A DNA stretch of 64,000 nt from an uncultured Loktanella sp. Its GTDB lineage: Bacteria > Pseudomonadota > Alphaproteobacteria > Rhodobacterales > Rhodobacteraceae. Shown here piece after piece: positions 37,383-46,559 of this stretch. The notes beneath the pieces were generated by a model, which saw nothing but the letters and a program-made list of their open reading frames with translations, did no database searches and was not told the origin of the DNA. How positions within the stretch are numbered: the stretch's first letter is position 1; every line of letters begins with the position of its first letter. The translations under genes and the position numbers were made by a program. The DNA is taken from positions 36,519 to 100,518 of the forward strand of contig CAKZNT010000092.1 in assembly GCA_937132065.1 (NCBI GenBank). Reading direction: 5' to 3'.

Positions 37383-38746
37383 CTGCAATAGACGCGTTAA
37401 CGGCCAGTCTAGGGGATCGGGTCTCGCGGTCCAAGTCTGATCTGGCCCTGCACGGGCAATCAGAGTCGCATTTCCCTGCCATGCCGCCTGACGCGGTGAT
37501 TTACGCGACCAGCACCGAAGACGTCGCCGCGATCGTGTCCACCTGTGCCAAGCATGACTGCCCAATCATCCCTTGGGGCACGGGCACGTCGCTTGAGGGG
37601 CATAGCCTTGCGCCACGTGGCGGCGTCACGATTGATCTGTCGCGGATGGACAAAATCCTGACCGTCAATCCCGCCGACATGGATGCAACCGTGCAGGCAG
37701 GTGTGACTCGCGAGGCGCTCAATACCCATCTGCGCGCGACTGGCCTGTTCTTTCCCGTTGATCCAGGGGCGAACGCCTCCCTTGGTGGCATGACGGCCAC
37801 GCGCGCCTCTGGCACAACGGCCGTGCGCTACGGGACAATGCGCGACAATGTGCTGGGGCTCACTGTCGTGCTCGCCTCGGGTGAAATCATTCACACTGGC
37901 ACGCGGGCGCGCAAATCATCGGCAGGCTACGACCTCACCGCACTGATGGTCGGCTCCGAAGGCACGCTCGGGATCATCACCGAAATCACCCTCAAACTTC
38001 AGGGGCAACCCCAAGCGATCTCGTCGGCAATCTGTGCATTCGAGACCGTGGCAGGCGCGGTGGACGCGGTGATCGCGACCATTCAAATGGGCATCCAAAT
38101 CGCGCGGATCGAGCTGGTTGATGCGGCCTCTGCTTTGGCCGTGAACGCGCATTCAGGGGCAAATTTTCGCGCATGCCCGCATCTTTTGCTCGAATTCCAC
38201 GGCTCCGACAGCGGCGTGGCCGAAGACGCGGCAACATTCGGTGAAATCGCCGCCGATCATGGCGGCGCGGGCTTTGAATGGTCCGCCAAACCCGAAGACC
38301 GCAACCGCTTGTGGAAAATGCGGCACGACGCCTATTACGCCATCCTCGCCTCGCGCAAGGGGGCGCGCGCTATTGTCACGGACGTCTGCGTGCCGATCTC
38401 GCGGCTGGCAGAGGCACTGCTTGAAACCCAAGACGACATTGCGCGATCAGGGATCACAGGTCCGATTTTGGGCCATGTCGGGGACGGCAACTTTCACGCA
38501 ATCCTGCTCATTGATCCCGACAGCGCGCTTGAGCGGGCAACCGCACAGGCGCTCGCCGCCCGCATGGCCAAACGCGCCCTTTCAATGGGCGGCACGATTA
38601 CAGGCGAACACGGTGTGGGCATGGGCAAGCTGGATTACATGCAAGCCGAACACGGGCATGGCTGGGCGGTCATGGGGGCGATAAAGTCCGCGCTTGATCC
38701 CCAAAACATCATGAACCCTGACAAGCTTGTGCCCAAGCGGAATTAG
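37370..38746 (+). CDS. FAD-linked oxidase (D-lactate dehydrogenase / GlcD-like)
   Basis: A 458-residue flavoprotein of the vanillyl-alcohol-oxidase fold that oxidises a 2-hydroxy acid. FAD-binding blocks are IPWGTGTSLEGHSL, PGANASLGGMTATRASGT and a YGTMRDNVLGL segment; the C-terminal catalytic domain shows GHVGDGNFHA and GTITGEHGVGMGKLDYM with the metal-binding His residues. D-lactate, glycolate or 2-hydroxyglutarate are all possible substrates. No iron-sulphur GlcF partner is adjacent. AGGG precedes the ATG. Its stop overlaps recN (TTAG). Confidence 0.9.
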   Translation: MSISSAIDALTASLGDRVSRSKSDLALHGQSESHFPAMPPDAVIYATSTEDVAAIVSTCAKHDCPIIPWGTGTSLEGHSLAPRGGVTIDLSRMDKILTVNPADMDATVQAGVTREALNTHLRATGLFFPVDPGANASLGGMTATRASGTTAVRYGTMRDNVLGLTVVLASGEIIHTGTRARKSSAGYDLTALMVGSEGTLGIITEITLKLQGQPQAISSAICAFETVAGAVDAVIATIQMGIQIARIELVDAASALAVNAHSGANFRACPHLLLEFHGSDSGVAEDAATFGEIAADHGGAGFEWSAKPEDRNRLWKMRHDAYYAILASRKGARAIVTDVCVPISRLAEALLETQDDIARSGITGPILGHVGDGNFHAILLIDPDSALERATAQALAARMAKRALSMGGTITGEHGVGMGKLDYMQAEHGHGWAVMGAIKSALDPQNIMNPDKLVPKRN

Positions 38747-40395
38747 GACGGCATCAATGAGCGCGCCGCCGCGCGGGCCGCTTGCGTAATGGTGTCGCCT
38801 GACAACATCCGCGCGATCTCGTCAACACGGGCCTCTGCATCCAAAGGCGTCACCGTCGACAAGGTTTCGGTCTTTGTCTGGCGCTTTTCAACCCGCCAGT
38901 GATGCCCGCCAAGTGCGGCAACCTGCGGCGAATGCGTCACGACCAACACCTGCCCGCCCGCGGCCAGCTCTGCCAAACGGCGACCGACCGCATCAGCCGT
39001 CGCACCGCCAACACCGCGGTCAATCTCGTCGAAAATCATCGTCAAGCCGGCATCCGTTGACGTCAAACAAACCTTGAGCGCCAAAAGGAAACGGGACAAC
39101 TCGCCACCAGATGCGATCTTGTTAATCGGCCCTGCTGGCGCACCTGGGTTCGTGGCCACCGTAAACGCAACAGCATCGCGGCCCTCCGGCCCCGCCTCCG
39201 CATCAACGACCTCGGTCACAAAAACCGCGCGCTCCATCTTGAGCGGGGCAAGCTCGGCGGCCATCGCCTTGTCGAGCGCCTTTGCAGCCTTCGTGCGGGC
39301 CGCCGTCAAACGGGTCGCGCCAGCATCATAAGCCGCCTGCGCCGTCATAAGATCGCCCTGTAAGGCCTTCAAATCCTTGGCGCTTCCGTCAAGCAAGGCC
39401 AAACGACCGCGCAACTCGTCTGCAAACGGACCCAGCTCGTCAGGCAACACATTATGCTTGCGGGCAAGGCCACGGATCGCAAACAAGCGCTCCTCGACAT
39501 CGTCCAGTTCTGACGGGTTAAACGACAGCTGATCAAGGCAACCCTCAACCCCCTGCTGGGCCTCGTCTAGCGCCAGTGCCGCGCGCTCTAACGCCGCCAG
39601 CGCACTATCCAAACCACCCTCGGCCTTGTCAGACACGCCCCCCAACCAACGGGTCGCATCCGAAACAGCACCCTCTGCCCCTTGCAAGCCAAGGATATCA
39701 CGGGCGCGCACAATATCTGCACGGATCTTTTCGGCGGCCTGCATCATGCGGCGCTGCGTATCCAACGCCGCCTCCTCACCCGCCTCGGGCATCAGGGCAT
39801 CCAGCTCGGACACGGCATGGCGCAAATACTCTTCCTCTGCGCGGGCCTCTGCGACACGGGCCTCGGCTGCGGTCAACGCCTTTTGCGCCGCCGACAAGGC
39901 ACGCCAAGCACCACGGGTTTTCTCGATCGCAGGGGCAAGCTGGGCAAAGTCATCCAACATCTGACGATGGCCGCGCGGGTTCAAGAGGCCGCGATCATCA
40001 TGCTGGCCATGTAGCTCGACCAGCGTATCGGAAAGGTTGCGCAGCACTTCGCCGCTGACACGGCGGTCATTGATCCATGCGGTCTTGCGACCATCGCGGG
40101 TGTTGATGCGGCGCAAAATGACCTCGCCATCCTCAACCTCGATGCCCGCCTCCGATAATACAGCACGCCCCGCATGACCCAGCGGTAAATCGAACGCGGC
40201 CGTCACCTCGCCCTGCTCTGCGCCCGCGCGCACCAATTCGGCGCGGCCCCGCCAGCCAAGCACAAAGCCAAGGCTATCAAGCAAAATCGACTTGCCCGCA
40301 CCAGTCTCGCCCGTCAACACGTTCAGACCCGGCTGGAACGAAAGCTCCAACCGGTCAATAATCAGCATATCTCGGATATCTATATGGCGTAGCAT
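38743..40395 (-). CDS. recN: DNA repair protein RecN
   Basis: SMC-like ATPase in double-strand break repair. The 550 residues have the expected layout: Walker A TGETGAGKSILLDSLGF near residue 30, a long coiled-coil middle rich in Ala, Glu and Arg, then the signature ASGGELSRFLLALK and Walker B MIFDEIDRGVGG near the C-terminus. It lies 34 bp downstream of bamD on the same strand, a neighbourhood common in alphaproteobacteria. It is convergent with the FAD oxidase with a four-base stop overlap. Confidence 0.97.
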   Translation of the reverse strand: MLRHIDIRDMLIIDRLELSFQPGLNVLTGETGAGKSILLDSLGFVLGWRGRAELVRAGAEQGEVTAAFDLPLGHAGRAVLSEAGIEVEDGEVILRRINTRDGRKTAWINDRRVSGEVLRNLSDTLVELHGQHDDRGLLNPRGHRQMLDDFAQLAPAIEKTRGAWRALSAAQKALTAAEARVAEARAEEEYLRHAVSELDALMPEAGEEAALDTQRRMMQAAEKIRADIVRARDILGLQGAEGAVSDATRWLGGVSDKAEGGLDSALAALERAALALDEAQQGVEGCLDQLSFNPSELDDVEERLFAIRGLARKHNVLPDELGPFADELRGRLALLDGSAKDLKALQGDLMTAQAAYDAGATRLTAARTKAAKALDKAMAAELAPLKMERAVFVTEVVDAEAGPEGRDAVAFTVATNPGAPAGPINKIASGGELSRFLLALKVCLTSTDAGLTMIFDEIDRGVGGATADAVGRRLAELAAGGQVLVVTHSPQVAALGGHHWRVEKRQTKTETLSTVTPLDAEARVDEIARMLSGDTITQAARAAARSLMPS

Positions 40396-40429
40396 GTTCG
40401 CGTCAGATGGGTGTCACCCCATCGCCCCA

Positions 40430-41290
40430 TCACAACCATTCACCACGCACAACTTGGCGGTAAATTGATGACAACCAGTTGTTGCCCGAAGACGTCGCCG
40501 ACAAGCCCTGCCCAGTCAAAAGCGCAAAACTATCCTGATACCATTCGGTCGACTGATAGTTATGGCCCAGAATTGCGCCCGCGGTCTGCGCCTCGTCCGT
40601 CAAACCAAGTGACAGGTAAGACTCGACCAAGCGGTGCAAGGCTTCGGCGGTATGCGATGTCGTCTGGAAGTCTTCAACCACAATGCGGAAACGGTTGACC
40701 GCTGCGGCGTAATGCTTGCGCTTCAGGTAATAGCGCCCGATTTCCATCTCTTTGGCGGCAAGATGATCAAACGCGAGATCAAACTTCAACACCGACGAAC
40801 GGGCGTATTCGGTGTCAGGATACTGCTCGATAACGGCACGCAAGGCCTGCAAGGCTTGGAACGTCAAACCTTGGTCGCGGCCAATCTCGTCGATCTGGTC
40901 ATAATAGGACAACGCCAACAGATATTGCGCATAGGCTGCATCTTCATCCGTTGGGTAAAAGTCGATGAACCGCTGGGCCGCGCCACGGCTATTGGGGTAA
41001 TCGCGATCCTTATGGTAGGCGAAAACCTGCATAATCAATGCACGTTTGGCAAAGTCGGAATAGGGATAAAGCCGCTCGATCTCACCAAAGTAAAGCGCCG
41101 CATCATCCGGCTTGCCGCGCTCCAGCTCATACTCGCCGCGCTCGAAAATTTCGGCAGCGGTGTATTGCTCCATCGCAGCGGGGTTTGCGATCGGGTCAAA
41201 CGAACCGCTACAGCCGACAAGCAGACCTAGCGCCAAAACGCCACCCAAACGGGTCGCTTTGGTTCCAAACTGAGACTTGGCTTCTGACAT
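40430..41290 (-). CDS. bamD: Outer membrane protein assembly factor BamD (lipoprotein)
   Basis: Lipoprotein of the BAM complex that inserts beta-barrels into the outer membrane. The 286 residues begin with a lipoprotein signal whose lipobox LLVGC places the lipidated Cys at 27. TPR-like helical pairs follow (AAEIFERGEYELERGKPDDA, YPYSDFAKRALIMQVFAYHKD, YPDTEYARSSVLKFDLAFDH). The start at 41290 is preceded by a GAGG-type site. It lies between lpxC and recN. Confidence 0.95.
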   Translation of the reverse strand: MSEAKSQFGTKATRLGGVLALGLLVGCSGSFDPIANPAAMEQYTAAEIFERGEYELERGKPDDAALYFGEIERLYPYSDFAKRALIMQVFAYHKDRDYPNSRGAAQRFIDFYPTDEDAAYAQYLLALSYYDQIDEIGRDQGLTFQALQALRAVIEQYPDTEYARSSVLKFDLAFDHLAAKEMEIGRYYLKRKHYAAAVNRFRIVVEDFQTTSHTAEALHRLVESYLSLGLTDEAQTAGAILGHNYQSTEWYQDSFALLTGQGLSATSSGNNWLSSIYRQVVRGEWL

Positions 41291-41420
41291 CAACGGCCCT
41301 CGCACCTCAAACGTCGCTTTGAGGCAACTTGCCCCAGCGTATTGGGTAACGGTCTAGCATAGAAAAATCGGGTGCAAAATGCCTTTTGACAGCTTGTTGA
41401 ACAACTCTGCCAATTGAAGC

Positions 41421-42341
41421 CTATGCGACGGCAAAAAGATCCGCTTTGCTGACGCCCACACCGGGCAAACGCGCGGCGATATTTGCGTCACAGCGGGTCA
41501 TGCGCCACGCCGTCGGATCAGCAAACAAGGCTTGCAACAAACGGTTCGTCATTGCGTGACCCGCACGCGATCCCGTGTAGCGGCCCAAAATCGGTGCGCC
41601 CGCCGTATATAGATCACCAAGCGCATCAAGCATCTTGTGACGCACAGCCTCGTCAGCGTGGCGCAAACCACCCGGACTTAGGACTTGATCACCATCCACA
41701 ACCACCGCGTTTTCAAGCGTGCCACCCAGCGCAAGGCCATTGGCGCGCATCGCATCCACATCCGAATTGCGGCAGAACGTGCGGCTATCGCATAGCTCAC
41801 GCACGAATGTGCCATTGGCCATATTCAGCGTCTTTTCCTGATGGCCGATAGCGGCGTCCGTAAAATCAATGCCAAATTCGATTTGCAGGCTCGTCGCAGG
41901 TGACAGACGCGCAAACGCCTCCCCTTCGACAACTTCCACATCACGCAGGATTTCAATCGCATAAAGCGGCGCGCCGTGACGGGTCAGACCAGCCTCGACA
42001 ATGCCGCGCACAAAGGCAGCCGCGCTTCCGTCCATAATCGGGACTTCGGGGCCATCAATATCAATCAGCACGTTGTGAACGCCCGTGCCAGACAGGGCCG
42101 CCATCAGATGTTCGATCGTCGAAACAGTCAGGCCGGCTTCGTTGGTCAAACGGGTATTGAGCGGCGATACAATCACCTGATCCCACTTCGCAGGGAGCAG
42201 ATTGTCACCATCAATCACGTCAACGCGGCGAAACACGATGCCCGTGTTCGCACCCGCAGGATGCAGCGTCAACGTTGCAGGACGACCGGTATGCAAACCA
42301 GTGCCCTCAAAGGATACGACATCGCGAATTGTAGTTTGCAC
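41421..42341 (-). CDS. lpxC: UDP-3-O-acyl-N-acetylglucosamine deacetylase
   Basis: Committed, zinc-dependent step of lipid A synthesis in the cytoplasm. The 306 residues match the family length when translation starts at GTG 42341 (MQTTIRDVVSFEGTGLHTG); the frame extends five codons to a TTG, but family members begin at the QTT segment. Zinc-site blocks are EHLMAALSGTGVHN and HKMLDALGDLY. It follows ftsZ but is separated from it by a strong terminator, so it must have its own promoter in 42342-42472, where I see no clear consensus. Confidence 0.96.
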   Translation of the reverse strand: MQTTIRDVVSFEGTGLHTGRPATLTLHPAGANTGIVFRRVDVIDGDNLLPAKWDQVIVSPLNTRLTNEAGLTVSTIEHLMAALSGTGVHNVLIDIDGPEVPIMDGSAAAFVRGIVEAGLTRHGAPLYAIEILRDVEVVEGEAFARLSPATSLQIEFGIDFTDAAIGHQEKTLNMANGTFVRELCDSRTFCRNSDVDAMRANGLALGGTLENAVVVDGDQVLSPGGLRHADEAVRHKMLDALGDLYTAGAPILGRYTGSRAGHAMTNRLLQALFADPTAWRMTRCDANIAARLPGVGVSKADLFAVA

Positions 42342-42472
42342 AGTCCTGCGCCTCAAAGTGATTCATTTGTTCTTGACCATTAAGTAATTGGGCACGGCGC
42401 GCATCTCAACTCACGCTTTGCAACGGTCTGAAACACCCCTGTAGCAATCAGGACAAACCCCTGATTTCAAAC

Positions 42473-42501
42473 AAAAAAGGCCACTCAAACGAGCGGCCTT
42501 T
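42473..42501 (-). terminator. Rho-independent terminator after ftsZ
   Basis: On the minus strand an 11-bp stem (AAAGGCCGCTC with GAGTGGCCTTT, one G-U pair) closes a GTTT tetraloop and runs into six T residues in all. It begins 39 bp past the ftsZ stop and marks the end of the dcw transcript. Confidence 0.88.
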
Positions 42502-42539
42502 CTGTATTTTACCCTACGTCACGATGGACGTAGAAAGCG

Positions 42540-44165
42540 TTAATTTGCCTGACGGCGCAGGAACGCAGGGATCTCGATGCGCTCTTGCTCTGGGTCAACA
42601 TCCTGTGCTGGCTCTTCGCGAAGGGCCGTTACCTGTGGCTGCGCACGGCTTGGCTGCTGTGCTTCAGCGCCCGACCCTGTCATGCGGTTGATCAGCGAAT
42701 TGATTCCGAAACGCGGACGCTCACCCTCGGCAGTTGTCGGCGCGGCTGGTGCGCGCTGCTGCTGGGACGGTGCCTTGGTGACAGCGGCCTGCAAGCGGGC
42801 CAATGCCTCAGGGGACGGCGTGCCTGCGGATGGGGCGCGCGGTGCAACAAAGGCTTCTGGCGCTTCCATCTTTGGCTCTGCGCGTGGCGTATATGCTGGC
42901 GGCGGCAGATCGTCGCTATCGTCAGCAAGTGCCTCGTGGATATCAGCAAAATCGTCTTCCGCTGTCTCGACATAACGCTCGTCGTCCATGCCTTCAAACA
43001 ATGTGCGCGAAGGCGTAGGTTCGGCCACTTGCGCAGCAACCGGTGCTGGGCGTGGTGCAGCTTGCTGAACAGGCGCTGGGGTCGGTGCAACACGGGCTGC
43101 AACCGGGGCTTCTTCTACACGTGTTTCTTCAACTTGCGCCTGTGGCTTCAATGGTGCTGCCATCGAACGGCGTGGCAACGGCAGGTCCGCAGAACGAACA
43201 ACCGCGTCAATACCAGTGGCAACCACGGAAACGCGCATCTTGCCTTCCATGCCAGTGTCGAGCGTCGAACCAACAATGATGTTTGCTTCCGGATCGACCT
43301 TTTCGCGGATTTTGTTGGCCGCTTCGTCAAGTTCGAACAACGTCAGGTCGTAGCCGCCTGTGATGTTGATCAGAACGCCGCGTGCGCCTTCGAGCGAAAT
43401 CTCGTCGAGCAACGGGTTGGCAATCGCCTTCTCGGCAGCCTGAATAGCGCGGTTCTCGCCTTCGGCTTCGCCTGTGCCCATCATCGCCTTGCCCATCTCG
43501 TCCATGACGGCGCGAACATCAGCAAAGTCGAGGTTGATCAGACCAGGACGAACCATAAGATCGGTCACACCCTTCACACCTTGGTAAAGCACATCGTCAG
43601 CAAGCTGGAATGCTTCGGTAAAGGTGGTGTTTTCATTGGCCAGACGGAACAAGTTCTGGTTTGGAATGATGATCAGCGTATCAACAACCTTTTGCAGGGC
43701 TTCGATCCCCTCTTCGGCTTGCTTCATGCGCTTGCCGCCCTCGAACTGGAACGGCTTGGTCACAACACCAACTGTCAGAACACCAAGCTCGCGTGCGGCT
43801 TGTGCGATGATCGGAGCAGCGCCCGTGCCCGTGCCACCGCCCATACCAGCAGTGATGAAGCACATGTGCGCACCAGCTAGGTGGTCAACAATCTGCTCGA
43901 TGCTTTCTTCGGCTGCGGCTGCACCAACTGTCGCACGCGCACCAGCACCAAGACCCTCGGTCACTTTGATGCCCATCTGAATGCGGGCAGATGCTTTTGC
44001 GTGTTGCAAGGCTTGCGCGTCAGTGTTCGCAACGACGAACTCGACCCCGTCCAGCTCTTTTTCGATCATGTTGTTGACCGCGTTACCGCCAGCACCACCA
44101 ACGCCAAAGACTGTAATCCGTGGCTTCAGTTCGTCCTGTCCGGGAATGGAGAGGTTCAATGTCAT
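42540..44165 (-). CDS. ftsZ: Cell division protein FtsZ
   Basis: Tubulin-like GTPase that forms the Z ring. The 541 residues comprise the globular GTPase part ([14 protein letters not shown], the tubulin signature [24 protein letters not shown]) to about residue 325, then a long Pro/Ala/Glu-rich linker of nearly 200 residues, and a C-terminal peptide [10 protein letters not shown] that binds FtsA and other partners. Long linkers are usual in alphaproteobacteria. It is separated from ftsA by 175 bp containing a duplicated motif, so it may also be transcribed from its own promoter. Confidence 0.98.
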   Translation of the reverse strand: MTLNLSIPGQDELKPRITVFGVGGAGGNAVNNMIEKELDGVEFVVANTDAQALQHAKASARIQMGIKVTEGLGAGARATVGAAAAEESIEQIVDHLAGAHMCFITAGMGGGTGTGAAPIIAQAARELGVLTVGVVTKPFQFEGGKRMKQAEEGIEALQKVVDTLIIIPNQNLFRLANENTTFTEAFQLADDVLYQGVKGVTDLMVRPGLINLDFADVRAVMDEMGKAMMGTGEAEGENRAIQAAEKAIANPLLDEISLEGARGVLINITGGYDLTLFELDEAANKIREKVDPEANIIVGSTLDTGMEGKMRVSVVATGIDAVVRSADLPLPRRSMAAPLKPQAQVEETRVEEAPVAARVAPTPAPVQQAAPRPAPVAAQVAEPTPSRTLFEGMDDERYVETAEDDFADIHEALADDSDDLPPPAYTPRAEPKMEAPEAFVAPRAPSAGTPSPEALARLQAAVTKAPSQQQRAPAAPTTAEGERPRFGINSLINRMTGSGAEAQQPSRAQPQVTALREEPAQDVDPEQERIEIPAFLRRQAN

Positions 44166-44214
44166 TGCTCAGTCCGCCTATGTTTTTTAGGCCCGTCCCA
44201 CCGGGCGTTCGTCT

Positions 44215-44229
44215 GTATTTGGACCGACT
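44215..44229 (-). promoter_or_regulatory. Duplicated motif upstream of ftsZ, copy 1
   Basis: AGTCGGTCCAAATAC on the minus strand, about 50 bp before the ftsZ ATG. It recurs as AGTCGTCCAAATAC at 44310-44323. Possible regulator site; no known consensus is claimed. Confidence 0.4.
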
Positions 44230-44309
44230 TTAGACACATCAGCCCCGCAGGTCACGCAAAAATCACAGAATTGCCACCAAATATGGGGCTTTTTTGACGA
44301 TTTTCCGCC

Positions 44310-44323
44310 GTATTTGGACGACT
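44310..44323 (-). promoter_or_regulatory. Duplicated motif upstream of ftsZ, copy 2
   Basis: AGTCGTCCAAATAC on the minus strand, 17 bp past the ftsA stop and about 95 bp upstream of copy 1. It differs from copy 1 by one missing G. Confidence 0.4.
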
Positions 44324-44340
44324 AGGCAAGATATCGCGTA

Positions 44341-45675
44341 TTACCAGTTGTCCTTAAACCATTTCACAGCCTTCTTAAGAGACCGCCCCGAGTAATTGTC
44401 GGCAGGAATCTCGAAGTCCCACCATTCGTCTTGTGGATGCGCTGCAAACAACGTCAGGCCCACAGCAGAGGAAAACGCAGGGCCAATCGCGGCCTGCGGC
44501 AAGCCTTGCACGCGTAGTGGACGCCCAAGGCGCACCTGCTGGCCAAGGATCTTGCTCGCCAATCCGTCAAGGCCCGGTATCTGGCTTGCGCCCCCGGTCA
44601 GCACAATCTGCTGGGATGGCAAATGCTCGAAGCCTGCCGCGTCCAGACGCACACGCACCTCTTCCAGAATTTCTTCGACCCGTGGACGCATGATGCCGAT
44701 CAATTCGGCACGAGACACCGTGCGGCGGTCGTGCTCGTAATCGCCCGTGTCGCCGCCAATCTCGATCATCTCGCGGTCATCCATGCCCGTGGCCACAACG
44801 CCGCCGTAGAATGTCTTGATCCGCTCCGCAGTCGCCATCGGAACCGACAGACCCATCGAAATATCGCTGGTCACGTGGTCCCCGCCCATGCGCACTGCAT
44901 CAGCGTAAATCATGTGCTTTTTCATAAAGACCGAAATGCCCGTCGAGCCGCCACCCAGATCAATACAAGCCGCGCCAAGCTCTTGCTCGTCTTCAACAAG
45001 CGACGAAATCCCCGAGGCATAAGCGCTCGACGCGATCCCCGCCAGTTCAAGATCACAGCGCTTGATACAGAAAAAGATGTTCTGCAAAGCGGTGCTATCC
45101 ACCGTCAGCATGTGCATATCGGTGGTCAACTGGTTGCCGATCTGGCCACGCGGGTCGGCCATACCAGTGCGGTGATCGAGGGCAAAGTTGACAGGCTGGG
45201 CATGCAGCACGTCGCGCTCCGCACCATAGTCGGGCACATCACAGGCCGCCATCACACGGCCAATATCGCCGTCAGTGACAAGGCCGTTCTCGATATCAAC
45301 CGCGCCATCAAGCCCGTATGATTTCGGACGTCCACCCGCAACACAGGCAATCACATGGTCGACACGCACATTCGCCATCTTCTGGGCCGCTTGCACGGCT
45401 GTGCGGATCGCGCGCTCTGTCTCTTGCATTGCGTCGATCTCGCCAAACTTCACACCGCGCGAGCGGGTCGTTGCCGCACCAATCACACGAAACGAGGACT
45501 GCCCCGCCAGCGAGCCAACACCGTCAGCGCCACGAAATGTCTCGGGGCCATCAAAGCGCAAAACGAGGCAAGCAATCTTGCTCGTGCCAATGTCCAAAAT
45601 CGCGATCACACCGCGTTGCATGGCCGCTTTGCGCATGTTGCGCATCGCGCGTTGGCTATCGTATAGATCACCCAT
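44341..45675 (-). CDS. ftsA: Cell division protein FtsA
   Basis: Actin-like protein that anchors FtsZ to the membrane. The 444 residues carry the actin-fold blocks AILDIGTSKIACLV near the start, ACIDLGGGSTGISVF, and IVLTGGASQIPGLDGLA. The 1C subdomain typical of FtsA lies between the first two. A C-terminal amphipathic helix (GRSLKKAVKWFKDNW) provides the membrane-targeting end. The ATG overlaps the ftsQ stop as TAATG. Confidence 0.97.
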   Translation of the reverse strand: MGDLYDSQRAMRNMRKAAMQRGVIAILDIGTSKIACLVLRFDGPETFRGADGVGSLAGQSSFRVIGAATTRSRGVKFGEIDAMQETERAIRTAVQAAQKMANVRVDHVIACVAGGRPKSYGLDGAVDIENGLVTDGDIGRVMAACDVPDYGAERDVLHAQPVNFALDHRTGMADPRGQIGNQLTTDMHMLTVDSTALQNIFFCIKRCDLELAGIASSAYASGISSLVEDEQELGAACIDLGGGSTGISVFMKKHMIYADAVRMGGDHVTSDISMGLSVPMATAERIKTFYGGVVATGMDDREMIEIGGDTGDYEHDRRTVSRAELIGIMRPRVEEILEEVRVRLDAAGFEHLPSQQIVLTGGASQIPGLDGLASKILGQQVRLGRPLRVQGLPQAAIGPAFSSAVGLTLFAAHPQDEWWDFEIPADNYSGRSLKKAVKWFKDNW

Positions 45676-46559
45676 TAGTTGTCTGCCTCTGTTTGTCCTG
45701 CACGATGCAACGCACCTGCGGCTTCTTTATTTACTCTTATTGTTGGTCGGTCGGCGTTGCGCATATCCACAACGGCCACATCACGGTCCAGCAAATCGCG
45801 GGCCTGATGCAAAACAATTACGCGATCAAGGGCGGCCACAGCGCCCTCGGCTGGAAGCAAAATGCGCTGGTCACGATCCAGCACAATATCCCAACGGCGC
45901 TCGCCCATCCGAACAAGGCCACGCATCCGCGCTTGTAGCGGCTTGGCATCACGGAACAGGGCCAGAGCCTCAGCAATATTCGCCTGCGCCCCGTCCCCCG
46001 CAATCAGCGGTAAATCCAAACGATCCGAGCGGGTCTCAACGAAACCCGCAAAAACGCCCTCTTCGTCGATCAGGCGCAGCAGGTCACCATCGCGCCACAA
46101 GGCGACAGGGGCACGCTGGGTGATATCGACAATCAGCTTGCCCGCATCACCGACACGGACCCGCGCCGAGCGCACACCGTCAAGCGCCTCAACACGCTTG
46201 CGCATGTTCTCAAGGTCCAGCTCGAACGAGGACACAGGGAAAGACATCGGCAGCACATTGGCAACAGAGGCAGCAAGATCTTCCTCAACGCCAATGACGT
46301 CCATCTCTGAGATCATAAACTCCGGGCGTTGCTGCACCGCAGCCTTGGCATCGGCAATCTTGGCCGCAACCATGTCGCGGTTTTCATCATGGCTATACCA
46401 GCTCACCGCGATGATCCCGACAAGGGCAATCGGCACGCCCACACGCAACAGGCCACGCACACCAGGGGTGAGCATCCAGCGCTGATAGCGATACTTCCAC
46501 TTTGACGGGGCAGGATCGCGGGGCAATGCACGAGGGCGGCGCGCGCTTAGCGGTTGCAT
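45675..46559 (-). CDS. ftsQ: Cell division protein FtsQ
   Basis: Single-pass inner-membrane protein linking early and late divisome parts through FtsB/FtsL. The 294 residues have a basic cytoplasmic start, one membrane helix (LRVGVPIALVGIIAVSWYS), a POTRA domain beginning FMISEMDVIGVEED, and the beta domain. The start at 46559 (MQPLSARRPRALP) overlaps the end of ddl by 13 bp; a slightly longer frame is possible. It ends in a TAATG overlap with ftsA. Confidence 0.93.
   Translation of the reverse strand: MQPLSARRPRALPRDPAPSKWKYRYQRWMLTPGVRGLLRVGVPIALVGIIAVSWYSHDENRDMVAAKIADAKAAVQQRPEFMISEMDVIGVEEDLAASVANVLPMSFPVSSFELDLENMRKRVEALDGVRSARVRVGDAGKLIVDITQRAPVALWRDGDLLRLIDEEGVFAGFVETRSDRLDLPLIAGDGAQANIAEALALFRDAKPLQARMRGLVRMGERRWDIVLDRDQRILLPAEGAVAALDRVIVLHQARDLLDRDVAVVDMRNADRPTIRVNKEAAGALHRAGQTEADN

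Noticed and set aside
42585..43880. A 431-codon plus-strand frame opposite ftsZ
   Set aside because: Cys/Arg/Trp-rich composition typical of a shadow frame; ftsZ is unmistakable on the other strand.
44191..44206. GCCCG/CGGGC hairpin before ftsZ as a terminator
   Set aside because: Only a 5-bp stem, and in the direction of transcription no T-tract follows it; it lies in the probable ftsZ 5'-UTR.
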